Positions 18,125-25,744 of a stretch of DNA of 41,412 nt are shown piece after piece. Both the position numbers and the translations under genes were made by a program. The stretch covers positions 93,238 to 134,649 of the forward strand of contig NZ_SSMW01000130.1 of the NCBI RefSeq assembly GCF_004799405.1. The letters are read 5' to 3'. Within the stretch, counting starts at the first letter, position 1, and the number at the start of each line of letters is the position of its first letter. This DNA is from Bradyrhizobium sp. (GTDB taxonomy: Bacteria; Pseudomonadota; Alphaproteobacteria; Rhizobiales; Xanthobacteraceae). The notes under the pieces were generated by a model. The model had not been told where the DNA came from, made no database searches, and was given only the letters and a program-made list of their open reading frames with translations.

Positions 18125-18155
18125 CAAAACCAGATCACAAGCGATAAAAGGCCGG

Positions 18156-18407
18156 ATGCGAAACATCCTGCTTGCGATCGCCGTTGCGGCGCTGCCGGCC
18201 GCCGCCGCCGCGGCCGAGCCATCCAGCATTCTAAAGCCGGACAAGCCCACCGCCTCGGACAAGCTGCTCCCGATCAAGCAGCCGGGCGCCGGCAATTCCT
18301 GCGCGGCGTTCGGTCCGGGTTTCGTCAAACTCGCGGGTTCGGATACCTGCGTGAAGATCGGCGGCGCGGTGAGAATCGATGGCGGCAGCCACGGCGGTTC
18401 GCGTTGA
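18156..18407 (+). CDS. Small exported protein resembling a porin N-terminus
   Basis: Eighty-three residues with an Ala-rich signal peptide (MRNILLAIAVAALPAAAAAA). The mature part contains SCAAFGPGFVKLAGSDTCVKIGGAVRIDGG, which resembles the N-terminal strand pair of alphaproteobacterial porins (C-x-GxGF...PGTDTC-KIGG-R). The reading frame then ends, so the beta barrel is absent. It could be a truncated porin gene or an independent small family. The ATG at 18156 is chosen because the signal peptide starts there. Confidence 0.7.
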   Translation: MRNILLAIAVAALPAAAAAAEPSSILKPDKPTASDKLLPIKQPGAGNSCAAFGPGFVKLAGSDTCVKIGGAVRIDGGSHGGSR

Positions 18408-18413
18408 GCCGCA

Positions 18414-19061
18414 TCAACTCATCGGCGGCGCGATGAATTGCTGGAATCCCGGACGGCCGGCAAATTCCGCAAACCAGCGCTCGAGATTTGCCAGCCTGGG
18501 TTTGCTGACGCCTTCGACTCCGAACCAGCGCCTGGCGTAGGCGCCGAGCGCAATATCGGCGATGCTGAAATCATCGCCTTCGATGAAGCGCCGGGTCGCC
18601 ACCTGGTTATCGACGATCCGCCATTGCACGGCTTCCGCATCGACATCCTTCTGGATAGCCACCATGTCGCGCTTTTCGACCGGCGTGCGCACCAGCGCCC
18701 AGAACACCGGGCGATCGACCGGCTGCATGGTCGAGAGCGTCCAGTCCAGCCAGCGGTCGACGCTGGCTCGCCGTTTCGGCTGTTGCGGATAGATCGGCGA
18801 ACCCCGTCCGTAGGCCATGACCAGATAGCGCATGATGGAATTGGATTCCCACAGCACGAAATCGCCGTCCACCATGGTCGGCACGCGTCCGTTGGGATTC
18901 ATCGCGAGATAATCGGGTTCGGTATTCCGGCCGAACGCCATGCCGGCATCGATGCGCTCATAGGTGAGATCGAGCTCGCGCAGGCACCACAGCACCTTCT
19001 GCACGTTGACCGAATTGGCCCGGCCCCAGATCTTCAGCTGATTTTGAGTGTCGTTCGGCAC
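18414..19061 (-). CDS. Glutathione S-transferase family protein
   Basis: A 215-residue GST. The N-terminal thioredoxin-like domain has KIWGRANSVNVQKVLWCLRELDLTYERID, where the Asn/Ser near position 16-18 takes the glutathione-activating place. NGRVPTMVDGDFVLWESNSIMRYL carries the cis-Pro and the ES motif that binds the glutathione glutamyl group. The all-alpha C-terminal domain includes the FSIADIALGAYARRWFGVEG N-capping box. Detoxification or another thiol-transfer role is possible; the substrate is unknown. It is convergent with the small porin-like gene. Confidence 0.9.
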   Translation of the reverse strand: MPNDTQNQLKIWGRANSVNVQKVLWCLRELDLTYERIDAGMAFGRNTEPDYLAMNPNGRVPTMVDGDFVLWESNSIMRYLVMAYGRGSPIYPQQPKRRASVDRWLDWTLSTMQPVDRPVFWALVRTPVEKRDMVAIQKDVDAEAVQWRIVDNQVATRRFIEGDDFSIADIALGAYARRWFGVEGVSKPRLANLERWFAEFAGRPGFQQFIAPPMS

Positions 19062-19220
19062 GCGCTTTCACTCCCGATGATCCGTTCTCACGGTTCATAT
19101 CGGAATATCAGCCAACTTAAAAACGATTCATTTTCGCGTGATGCCCGGTTCGCGTAATGGCCGGCACCGTCCCGCCCATCCACGCCTTCGGCTTGCCTGA
19201 CTACATTAAAAAAAACGTGG

Positions 19221-19243
19221 ATGCCCGGCACGTGGCCGGGCAT
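19221..19243. repeat. Perfect 9-bp inverted repeat
   Basis: ATGCCCGGC and GCCGGGCAT flank ACGTG, giving a strong hairpin in the gap between the GST gene and a small membrane-protein gene. The pattern resembles the common intergenic hairpin elements of Bradyrhizobium-type genomes. There is no T-run after it. Confidence 0.6.
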
Positions 19244-19274
19244 GACGAGCTCTGCGAATTGCGATCGGCAACGA

Positions 19275-19355
19275 TCAGCGGCCGAAGAACAACCACAACA
19301 GGATAATCACCGGTATCGGCACGCCCAAAAGCCAGAGCAAAATTCCTCGTCCCAT
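19275..19355 (-). CDS. 26-residue single-span membrane protein
   Basis: A very short gene encoding MGRGILLWLLGVPIPVIILL followed by WLFFGR. The ATG at 19355 has a perfect GGAGG site 5 bases upstream. A single hydrophobic helix with a Pro-Ile-Pro kink fills almost the whole product. I recall similar 25-27-residue proteins in Bradyrhizobium-like genomes; function unknown. It resembles small inner-membrane stress proteins in size and shape only. Confidence 0.7.
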   Translation of the reverse strand: MGRGILLWLLGVPIPVIILLWLFFGR

Positions 19356-19433
19356 CTCAACCTCCATAAACTGCCCGTGCATGGAGAACGCGAGGAGGGA
19401 CGATGGGTTCCGGCAATGGAAACTGAAAATGCC

Positions 19434-19886
19434 TCACCAGTGTCCGGTGTTGGGCATCGACGACCATGGCTCGGCCGCAGGCTTGGCTTCGCCCTTCTGC
19501 AACAGTTCGATCGAATGCAGGTCGGGCGAGCGCACGAACGCCATCATGCCGTCGCGCGGCGGCCGGTTGATCGTGACGCCCATTTTCATCAGCCGGTCGC
19601 AGGTCGCGTAGATGTCGTCGACCTCATAGGCGAGATGACCGAAATAACGATCCTCGCCGTATTTCTCTTCGTCCCAGTTGTAGGTCAGTTCGACCAGCGG
19701 CGCGCCGCGAGTCTTGGGCAGGTTCTTCAGCAGGGCTTCGTCCTCGGCCGCGCACAAAAACACCAGCGTGAATTTCGCCTTTTCATTGTCGATGCGCCGG
19801 ACCTCCTTCAATCCCAGAGCATCCCGGTAGAATTTCAGCGCGACATCGAGATTGCGGACGCGCAGCATGGTGTGGAGGTAGCGCAT
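19434..19886 (-). CDS. VOC family protein, lactoylglutathione lyase-like
   Basis: Glyoxalase I-type metalloenzyme, 150 residues. Two beta-alpha-beta-beta-beta modules carry metal ligands in the expected places: His5 in YLHTMLR, Glu in LVELTYNW, His in FGHLAYEV and Glu in SIELLQ. The sequence is close to bacterial GloA, which isomerises the methylglyoxal-glutathione hemithioacetal to S-lactoylglutathione. The extra C-terminal tail after KGEAKPAAEPW is low complexity. Confidence 0.9.
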   Translation of the reverse strand: MRYLHTMLRVRNLDVALKFYRDALGLKEVRRIDNEKAKFTLVFLCAAEDEALLKNLPKTRGAPLVELTYNWDEEKYGEDRYFGHLAYEVDDIYATCDRLMKMGVTINRPPRDGMMAFVRSPDLHSIELLQKGEAKPAAEPWSSMPNTGHW

Positions 19887-20077
19887 GGTTGTTGTCTCCC
19901 TGAAAGCTTTTCGCGGATTTGAATTCGGCTAGGACGGGACGGAGCGTTCAATAGCAGTAAAATGTGGGCGAGGGCAGGGGCGTTGCGCCCGTCGGGATCG
20001 GGGATTTTTCAGCGGCCGCAGTGCGTCCCGCCGGAACCCGCCGCGCTTCTCGGCCTTTAATGACCAGGAGGTGTCCC

Positions 20078-20215
20078 ATGGCTGAAAAACCCTATCCCGC
20101 TGAAAAAGCGCGGGGCGGCGAAATCATTCTGAACACGCCGGCGCGCCGCGCGATCTTCCTGTCAGGTTTGATCGGCGCGGTGGTTCTGGTGCTCATTCTG
20201 GCGATGGTTCGCTGA
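20078..20215 (+). CDS. Small single-span membrane protein
   Basis: Forty-five residues. A charged N-terminus (MAEKPYPAEKARGGEI) is followed by one transmembrane helix, IFLSGLIGAVVLVLILAMV. A near-perfect AGGAGG site lies about 6 bases before the ATG, which makes translation likely. The upstream in-frame start at 19964 has no such site. No recognised family; function unknown. Confidence 0.7.
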   Translation: MAEKPYPAEKARGGEIILNTPARRAIFLSGLIGAVVLVLILAMVR

Positions 20216-20289
20216 CCAAACCCCGGTTCCCGCGGCAACTTTTGTAAAACACCAGCGTTATCCCGCCAGCCGCTATGGAGGAGATGCGC

Positions 20290-20583
20290 ATGAGAAAAGC
20301 ATTGGCAATTATGGCCGTGGTCGCCGCTGTCGGCGCAACCGCCGTAACCGCGCCTGCGCAAGCGCGCGGCTGGGGCTGGGGGCCGGGTATTGGTCTCGGC
20401 ATCGCAGCCGGCGCGCTGACGGCGGGAGCCCTTGGCGCTTACGGACCCTACGGCTATTACGGGCCGTATCCGTATTACGGATATTACGGACCGCGCTATT
20501 ACGGGCCGGCCTATTACGGACCCGGACCGTACGCCTATTACGGCGGACCGTATTACCGGCATCGCTACTACAGGCATTGGTAA
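20290..20583 (+). CDS. Secreted Gly/Tyr-rich protein
   Basis: Ninety-seven residues. A signal peptide (MRKALAIMAVVAAVGATAVT, cleavage near AQA) is followed by a GWGWGPGIGLGIAAGAL segment and then repeats of YYGP/YGPY type, ending YRHRYYRHW. Low-complexity exported proteins of this kind are frequent in Bradyrhizobium-like genomes. A surface or cell-wall role is possible but not shown. GAGG just before the ATG at 20290 favours this start over 20275. A strong terminator follows directly. Confidence 0.75.
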   Translation: MRKALAIMAVVAAVGATAVTAPAQARGWGWGPGIGLGIAAGALTAGALGAYGPYGYYGPYPYYGYYGPRYYGPAYYGPGPYAYYGGPYYRHRYYRHW

Positions 20584-20590
20584 CAAGAAG

Positions 20591-20618
20591 AAGCCCGGAG
20601 CGTTCCTCCGGGCTTTTT
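20591..20618 (+). terminator. Rho-independent terminator after the Gly/Tyr-rich gene
   Basis: AAGCCCGGA and TCCGGGCTT form a 9-bp stem around a 7-base loop, followed at once by a run of T. It starts 8 bases after the stop codon of the Gly/Tyr-rich protein. Confidence 0.85.
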
Positions 20619-20667
20619 CCTGAGCGGCATAGCGGCTAAGCAGGTGGCGAAACCAGTGTTGGGGAAA

Positions 20668-20910
20668 ATGATGGCCAAGGACGACAAGACCAAAACCGCT
20701 CCGCCGAAAAAAGAATCCGTTATCGAGAGCAAAACAGCCGAAGCCGCGCCCAAGACGGAGGCACTGAAGACAGAAGGCGTGAAGGCCGAAGCGGTGAAGA
20801 CGGACGCGGCGCCAAAGAAGCAAGGCATGGGCGAAGGGCAGAAGCCGGTAACCAAGGCCTACAAGGATAACTGGAATGCGATTTTCGCAAAGAAAAAGAA
20901 GAAGCGGTGA
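20668..20910 (+). CDS. Lys/Ala-rich small basic protein
   Basis: About 80 residues made mainly of Lys, Ala, Glu and Thr, with repeats of the form KTEALKTEGVKAEAVKTDAA and the C-terminus NWNAIFAKKKKKR. Extended or coiled, and probably nucleic-acid or ribosome associated by charge alone. GGGGA lies just before the two tandem ATGs at 20668/20671; an in-frame GTG at 20644 is an alternative start. Function unknown. Confidence 0.6.
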   Translation: MMAKDDKTKTAPPKKESVIESKTAEAAPKTEALKTEGVKAEAVKTDAAPKKQGMGEGQKPVTKAYKDNWNAIFAKKKKKR

Positions 20911-20946
20911 TTGTCGTCATTGCGTAGCGAGGCGATGGCGATCCCG

Positions 20947-21114
20947 CTAACCCCAATGCCGCCTGCGCTCATATCCGTTTCGGGCATTTTCCAGCGTGGT
21001 GGCAAAATATTCCTCGCGCTCGCGTTCGAATTTTTCCTGCGTGGCCCTGAAGTTCGCCACGCGCCTGGTGATTTCTTCGCGCTCGCGCGCGAGCCGGTCC
21101 CTTTGTTCGCTCAT
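20947..21114 (-). CDS. Small charged coiled-coil protein
   Basis: Fifty-five residues, MSEQRDRLAREREEITRRVA followed by more Arg/Glu-rich helix and ending GYERRRHWG. The pattern predicts one long amphipathic helix or coiled coil. The ATG at 21114 has AGGG 6 bases upstream; an ATG at 21120 is too close to that site. No family recognised. Confidence 0.65.
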   Translation of the reverse strand: MSEQRDRLAREREEITRRVANFRATQEKFEREREEYFATTLENARNGYERRRHWG

Positions 21115-21291
21115 GCCCATCCCTTTTGAGTCGTGTCCCGTGCCCATTGGCGTCCGGGATTGGGGCGCGAATTGGGACATGGCGTTGCAGGATTATGATT
21201 GGGGGTTCGCGGTGGATAAATCGTCGCCGTCCTTGTGACGGATGCGCCTTCCGGGCTGTTATCGGTGCGGCCAACCCTTCGGATCATCCCG

Positions 21292-22053
21292 ATGATCGCG
21301 ACAGATCTTCGCAGCGGCGTGGAACGGCTCGGCGACCTGATCGCCGAGGCGAAGACCATTGTGCCCTTCACCGGTGCGGGCATCTCGACCGAATGCGGCA
21401 TTCCCGATTTCCGCTCGCCCGGCGGATTATGGACCCGCAACCGGCCGATCCCGTTCGAGGAATTCGTCGCCAGCCAGGACGCCCGGGACGAATCCTGGCG
21501 GCGGCGCTTTGCGATGGAGCCGACATTCGCCGCCGCCAGGCCGGGGCGCGGCCACCGCGCGCTGGCTTCGCTGTACAGGGCCGGCAAGATTCCGGCGATC
21601 ATCACCCAGAACATTGACAATCTGCATCAGGCATCAGGTTTTGCCACCGATCACGTGATCGAGCTGCACGGCAATACCACCTATGCCCGCTGCATCGGCT
21701 GTGGGCAGGCTTACGATCTTCCCTGGGTCAGGCAACGCTTCGACGAGGCCGGTGCCGCCCCCGACTGTACGGTGTGCGACGAACCGGTGAAGACCGCGAC
21801 CATCTCGTTCGGGCAGGCGATGCCGGAAGACGCGATGCGCCGCGCCGGCGAACTTGCCCGGCATTGCGATCTGTTTTTGGCAATCGGCTCGTCTTTGGTG
21901 GTTTGGCCGGCCGCCGGCTTTCCGCTTCTGGCCAAAAACGGCGGCGCCAGGCTGGTCATTATCAATAATGAGCCGACCGAACAGGACGATATCGCCGATC
22001 TGGTAATCCGTTACGACATCGGGGAAACGCTTGGACCGTTCGTGGGCAATTGA
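21292..22053 (+). CDS. NAD-dependent protein deacylase (sirtuin)
   Basis: Sir2-family enzyme of about 253 residues that removes acetyl or related acyl groups from lysine using NAD. Visible elements are GAGIST (28-33), PDFRSPGGLW, TQNIDNLH, and the catalytic His in IELHGNTTYARC. The zinc ribbon is formed by CIGC and CTVC, and the GSSLVVWPAAGFP loop contacts NAD. The small domain is complete. The start at 21292 fits the family, while an in-frame GTG at 21235 would add 19 unlikely residues. Targets cannot be inferred from context. Confidence 0.92.
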   Translation: MIATDLRSGVERLGDLIAEAKTIVPFTGAGISTECGIPDFRSPGGLWTRNRPIPFEEFVASQDARDESWRRRFAMEPTFAAARPGRGHRALASLYRAGKIPAIITQNIDNLHQASGFATDHVIELHGNTTYARCIGCGQAYDLPWVRQRFDEAGAAPDCTVCDEPVKTATISFGQAMPEDAMRRAGELARHCDLFLAIGSSLVVWPAAGFPLLAKNGGARLVIINNEPTEQDDIADLVIRYDIGETLGPFVGN

Positions 22054-22253
22054 TGCCCAAATGATTCGCGGACGCGCAAGGTTGTTCATAGGTCGGGGCA
22101 AAAATGTTTTTTGTCTATGCGCGGCAAGCGGGAGTGTTATCTTTTGATTCGAGAGATTCGCGTGGCGTCATCATGAATCGTCATGGATGGGCGCGTGTAT
22201 CGGTGCCGTCGCGTGAGATGGCGGGCCGTTGATGATGTGTAGGATCCGGGGTC

Positions 22254-22916
22254 ATGGGGTCGGACGGATTTGAGTCCAAGAAGCTCGGAGGCTCGGCGCC
22301 AGGCGGCGCGGGACCTAACCGGCTTGGGCCAGGCGAATTTTCGGTCGGTGCCGAGCGTGATCCGGCGATCGACGCGCTGTCGGGCCTGGGCGAGGCCGCC
22401 AACCTTGTCGAAATCGCCGGTGTCATCAAATGGTTCGACGCATCAAAGGGCTACGGCTTTATCGTTCCCGATAGTGGCTGGCCGGACGTACTGTTGCATG
22501 TCACGGTGCTGCGGCGTGACGGCTACCAGACGGCCTACGAAGGCGCACGGCTGGTCTGCGAATGCGTGCAGCGCGCCAAGGGCTATCAGGCGTTCCGGAT
22601 CCTTTCGATGGATGAATCCACTGCGATCCATCCGGCGCAAATGCTGCCGCCGCGGACCCATGTCAGCGTGACCCCGACCAGCGGCCTGGAGCGGGCGCAG
22701 GTCAAGTGGTTCAACCGGCTTCGCGGCTTCGGCTTCCTGACCTGCGGCGAGGGCACACCGGACATTTTCGTGCATATGGAAACGTTGCGCCGCTTCGGGA
22801 TGACCGAGTTGCGCCCCGGCCAATACGTGCTGGTTCGGTTCGGGCCCGGTTCCAAGGGCATGATGGCCGCCGAAATTCAGCCGGAGACCGGCTCGCCCGG
22901 GCTGTCGTCGCACTAG
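22254..22916 (+). CDS. Double cold-shock domain protein
   Basis: 220 residues with two cold-shock domains. The first starts near residue 53 (GVIKWFDASKGYGFIVPD ... DVLLHVTVLRRDG) and the second near 147 (AQVKWFNRLRGFGFLTCGEG ... DIFVHMETLRRFG). Both RNP1-like (KGYGFI, RGFGFL) and RNP2-like (VLLHV, IFVHM) motifs are present, so single-stranded RNA/DNA binding is expected. A Gly-rich N-terminal tail of ~50 residues precedes them. A DUF192 gene follows on the same strand about 150 bases later, an arrangement I recall in related genomes. Confidence 0.92.
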   Translation: MGSDGFESKKLGGSAPGGAGPNRLGPGEFSVGAERDPAIDALSGLGEAANLVEIAGVIKWFDASKGYGFIVPDSGWPDVLLHVTVLRRDGYQTAYEGARLVCECVQRAKGYQAFRILSMDESTAIHPAQMLPPRTHVSVTPTSGLERAQVKWFNRLRGFGFLTCGEGTPDIFVHMETLRRFGMTELRPGQYVLVRFGPGSKGMMAAEIQPETGSPGLSSH

Positions 22917-23068
22917 CCGCGCGATCCTTCCACGCCACTTTGCCAAAACCACTGGCCGGATGATGCCGAAAATGGCATCGCCCGGGCCGGCGGATGTCTG
23001 GTATTTGCCACGATCATCGGGCTAGGGTCGGCGCAACGAAATCCTGTGGCTGGCGGCGAGCGTTGTTC

Positions 23069-23557
23069 ATGAATTCATATCGGGGTGTGGGTCGAAATCG
23101 CGCAGGCGCACGCGTCTTGATGGCGATTACGGCCGTGGTCGCGCTGTTCGGCCTTGCCGCCGGCGCCCGGGCGGCGACCTTTGAGCCGCTCGAGATCGTC
23201 ACCAAGACAGGCGTGCAGGTCTTCTCGGTCGAGATCGCAACCACCGAACAGGAGAAGGAGACCGGCCTGATGTACCGCAAGGAATTGGCCGACGGGAAGG
23301 GGATGCTGTTCGATTTCTCGCCGGAACAGCAGGTGTCGATGTGGATGAAGAATACCTACATTTCGCTCGACATGATCTTCATTCGGGCCGATGGCCGGAT
23401 CCTGCGCATTGCCGAAAACACCGAGCCGCTTTCCACCAAAATCATCCCGTCGATGGGGCTGGCCAAGGGCGTACTGGAAGTGATCGCGGGCACTGCGCAA
23501 AAATACGGGATCGCGCCCGGCGACCGCGTCGGGCATGCGCTGTTTAATGGCCATTGA
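23069..23557 (+). CDS. DUF192 family exported protein
   Basis: 162 residues. The N-terminal hydrophobic stretch VLMAITAVVALFGLAAGARA is a signal peptide or anchor. The DUF192 core follows, with VEIATTEQEKETGLMYRKEL, GMLFDF, VSMWMKNTYISLDMIFI and the closing GVLEVIAGTAQKYGI...GD. The fold is known but the biochemical role of DUF192 is not. The ATG at 23069 places a normal signal peptide; the upstream in-frame extension is unlikely. Confidence 0.88.
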   Translation: MNSYRGVGRNRAGARVLMAITAVVALFGLAAGARAATFEPLEIVTKTGVQVFSVEIATTEQEKETGLMYRKELADGKGMLFDFSPEQQVSMWMKNTYISLDMIFIRADGRILRIAENTEPLSTKIIPSMGLAKGVLEVIAGTAQKYGIAPGDRVGHALFNGH

Positions 23558-23619
23558 GATGGCCGCAGCGCCTTGCTGGTCCAGCCTTAAGCGTGTATCG
23601 ACCTTGTTTCCCAGACAAT

Positions 23620-23696
23620 CGGGGTATAGCGCAGCCTGGTAGCGCGGCAGTTTTGGGTACTGCAGGTCGTTGGTTCGAATCCAGCTGCCCCGACCA
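23620..23696 (+). tRNA. tRNA-Pro (TGG)
   Basis: CGGGGTA pairs with TGCCCCG as acceptor stem and CCA is encoded (gacca). The anticodon arm is GCAGT-TTTGGGT-ACTGC, so the anticodon is TGG. The T-arm GGTTCGAATCC is intact. Accessory DNA starts immediately downstream, which makes this tRNA the probable integration site of the element. Confidence 0.95.
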
Positions 23697-23818
23697 ATAA
23701 GTACTTGATTATAATGCTATTATTTTTGCAAATCCATTCTTTTCGTGGAATGATTGAGTGAAAATCGGCACCGAGTCGGCACGGATTTACTCATCGATCG
23801 GTCGCTGCAGCCGACACC

Positions 23819-24505
23819 ATGGATGAACAAGAGAACCCCCCGCCTGATTCACCAGAAGCGCAGGCTATCGATCGCTTCTTTGCGGCTGCCGAGGACGGTG
23901 ACGAAGATGGCGCGGCTGAAGCCCTTCGTGGGGCTGGAAGCTTGTCAGGCTTTGCACTCACTTTCCTAGCTGAGCTCCTCGATCCTGCGGTGGGACCGGG
24001 AAAGTTGCCTTGGCGGTTGCGGTTGGTGAAGGTCACAAAAGGCAGACCCCGAAAAACTCAGGTTAAAAGCTTGGGCGAGCCGCCCAGCCCATTCCTTCGC
24101 GAAATCTCCGGTGGGAGCGCCAAAAAGGCTGCGAAGTCTCTTGGAGCGCGCAAGAAACTATCGGGTTCCGAACTGAAGTTGCTGGCCGAGCTCCTCGACC
24201 GAAATGCTCCGTTGCACAAAGGCTATTCGTTTCGATTGCGATTCGTCGCGAACAAGACTGGAAGACCCATCAACAAGTTAGAGAAGCGCGTAAATGACTT
24301 TTACTGGCGGCGGATTCTCTTGGCTGCGTCTGCAAAAAAGCAAAAAAGCCTAAAGGGAAAGGTCCAGGAGGTGATCAAGATTTTAGAGGCTAGAAAGAAA
24401 GATTTTCTGGCTGCGGGCAAAAAACCCAAGGCTTTGCCGTCACACTCAACAGTGAGAAACATTATGGAAAGGCTCGGCTTTTTGCCGCCGGGTAAGAAAA
24501 AATAA
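23819..24505 (+). CDS. Hypothetical island protein
   Basis: 228 residues, not recognised. The N-terminus is acidic (DEQENPPPDSPEAQAIDRFFAAAEDGDEDGAAEAL). The rest is Lys/Arg-rich with two similar segments, LSGFALTFLAELLDP and LSGSELKLLAELLDR, each followed by a basic strand (RLRLVKVTKGRPR and RLRFVANKTGRPI). This suggests an internal duplication of about 110 residues. The basic tail ending PPGKKK hints at nucleic-acid binding. It is the first gene after tRNA-Pro and precedes the excisionase/primase module on the same strand. Confidence 0.6.
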   Translation: MDEQENPPPDSPEAQAIDRFFAAAEDGDEDGAAEALRGAGSLSGFALTFLAELLDPAVGPGKLPWRLRLVKVTKGRPRKTQVKSLGEPPSPFLREISGGSAKKAAKSLGARKKLSGSELKLLAELLDRNAPLHKGYSFRLRFVANKTGRPINKLEKRVNDFYWRRILLAASAKKQKSLKGKVQEVIKILEARKKDFLAAGKKPKALPSHSTVRNIMERLGFLPPGKKK

Positions 24506-24608
24506 TCGCAACTTATTTAACGCCTTTGTTTACACTATCGCACCGGGTTGTCGTAGCTGTCTCCGCACAACACCATTTTTCATTGGCGTTGATGGTGCGG
24601 AGGATCCC

Positions 24609-24860
24609 ATGCAGCTTACCAAACTCAATGTCATTGAAGCTGCGACGTCGTTAGGGGTCAGCAAGAGCTGGCTCGACAAGACCCGAGTTTATGGGGGAGG
24701 GCCTGAATATCACAAGTTCGGCCGGAGAGTGCTCTACGATGTGAATGATTTGCAAAATTGGGCAACTCGCAATAAGCGTCGCCATACTTCAGAGCCGGCC
24801 CCGCATGCGCCGGTGGTCGCCTTCGCCAAAGCGGCCTCCGACCCTGAGTCAAAGAAATGA
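24609..24860 (+). CDS. AlpA/excisionase-like helix-turn-helix protein
   Basis: Eighty-three residues. The N-terminal MerR-type winged HTH (HTH_17) reads NVIEAATSLGVSKSWLDKTRVYGGGPEYHKFGRRVLYDVNDLQNW, the pattern of AlpA or excisionase proteins of phage satellites. The C-terminal ~30 residues are Pro/Ala-rich linker. Its stop overlaps the primase start by ATGA, so the two are coupled. It probably regulates or directs excision of the element. Confidence 0.82.
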   Translation: MQLTKLNVIEAATSLGVSKSWLDKTRVYGGGPEYHKFGRRVLYDVNDLQNWATRNKRRHTSEPAPHAPVVAFAKAASDPESKK

Positions 24861-25744
24861 CGGGGGGTGAGTTGGCGATAGCCCTCGGCGGGTCGCGCAA
24901 CGGGAAGTGGTACAATATTCCCGGTCCGGGGCACAGTAGTGCGGATCGCTCACTCGGATTCTGCTTTGATCCGCTCCAGCCTTCTGGAATTGGGATCTTC
25001 AGTCTCGCAGGTGACGATCCGGCCACTTGCCGCAAGCACGTCATAAACAAGCTGACCCTCCTGGGCAGCGGAGTGTTGCCGGTCATTGAGCTGAAGGCCC
25101 ATGAGGCCTCTGATCATGCCGCCACCACCGCCAAGGCATTGGCGATCTGGCATGCGGCCGTGGCCGTGGCCGGAAGCCCAGCTGAAAGCTACCTCGCCAA
25201 CCGCGGTTGCTTGCCGGCTTCACCAGCTTGCCTAAACGACATTTTGCGTTTCCATCCGACTTGTCCGATGGGCGCTACGAAGGTTCCCGCAATGGTGTCG
25301 ATAATGCGAGACGCCTCCACCGGAGAACCCACGGGTATTCATCGTACGGCGCTAGCCGATGATGGATTGGCAAAACGCACGATGCTCAATGGTATGCCCG
25401 CAAAAATGATGTTGGGCCCGGCGGCGCAAGCGGTCGTGATGCTTTCTAAACTGGCACCCAGCATGGGGATTGCCGAAGGAATTGAAACCGCTCTTAGCGC
25501 CCAAAAGATCTTTGGACTGCCGGTGTGGGCTTGTGGGTCGGCTCGGGGCATCCATCGCTTCCCCGCAATTCACGGTGTGCATCATCTAACAATTTTTGCC
25601 GACCACGACGATCCTGGAATCGCCGCTGCTCGCAAGTGCGGAGCACGGCTGCTCAAAGCCGGCATTAAGGGTGGGATAAAATACCCATCAACTCCTGGCG
25701 ACGATTGGAATTGCTACCTTCAGAAGGGGACACACAATGTCTAA
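24857..25744 (+). CDS. Toprim-domain primase-like protein
   Basis: 295 residues. The N-terminal part resembles the zinc-finger-less region of phage-type primase-helicases (GGSRNGKWYNIPGPGHSSADRSLGF). The C-terminal Toprim domain shows GIAEGIETALSA (acidic Glu) and FADHDDPGIAAA (the DxD-type motif). Such proteins supply primers for replication of prophage-like elements. The start overlaps the HTH gene and the stop overlaps the VapE gene by 8 bases, so this is a tightly coupled three-gene operon. Confidence 0.85.
   Translation: MTGGELAIALGGSRNGKWYNIPGPGHSSADRSLGFCFDPLQPSGIGIFSLAGDDPATCRKHVINKLTLLGSGVLPVIELKAHEASDHAATTAKALAIWHAAVAVAGSPAESYLANRGCLPASPACLNDILRFHPTCPMGATKVPAMVSIMRDASTGEPTGIHRTALADDGLAKRTMLNGMPAKMMLGPAAQAVVMLSKLAPSMGIAEGIETALSAQKIFGLPVWACGSARGIHRFPAIHGVHHLTIFADHDDPGIAAARKCGARLLKAGIKGGIKYPSTPGDDWNCYLQKGTHNV

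Noticed and set aside
23762..23790. GGCACCGAGTCGGCAC resembles the last hairpin of Cas9 tracrRNA
   Set aside because: No CRISPR repeats, Cas genes or anti-repeat are present; the match is short and lies in ordinary DNA just downstream of tRNA-Pro.
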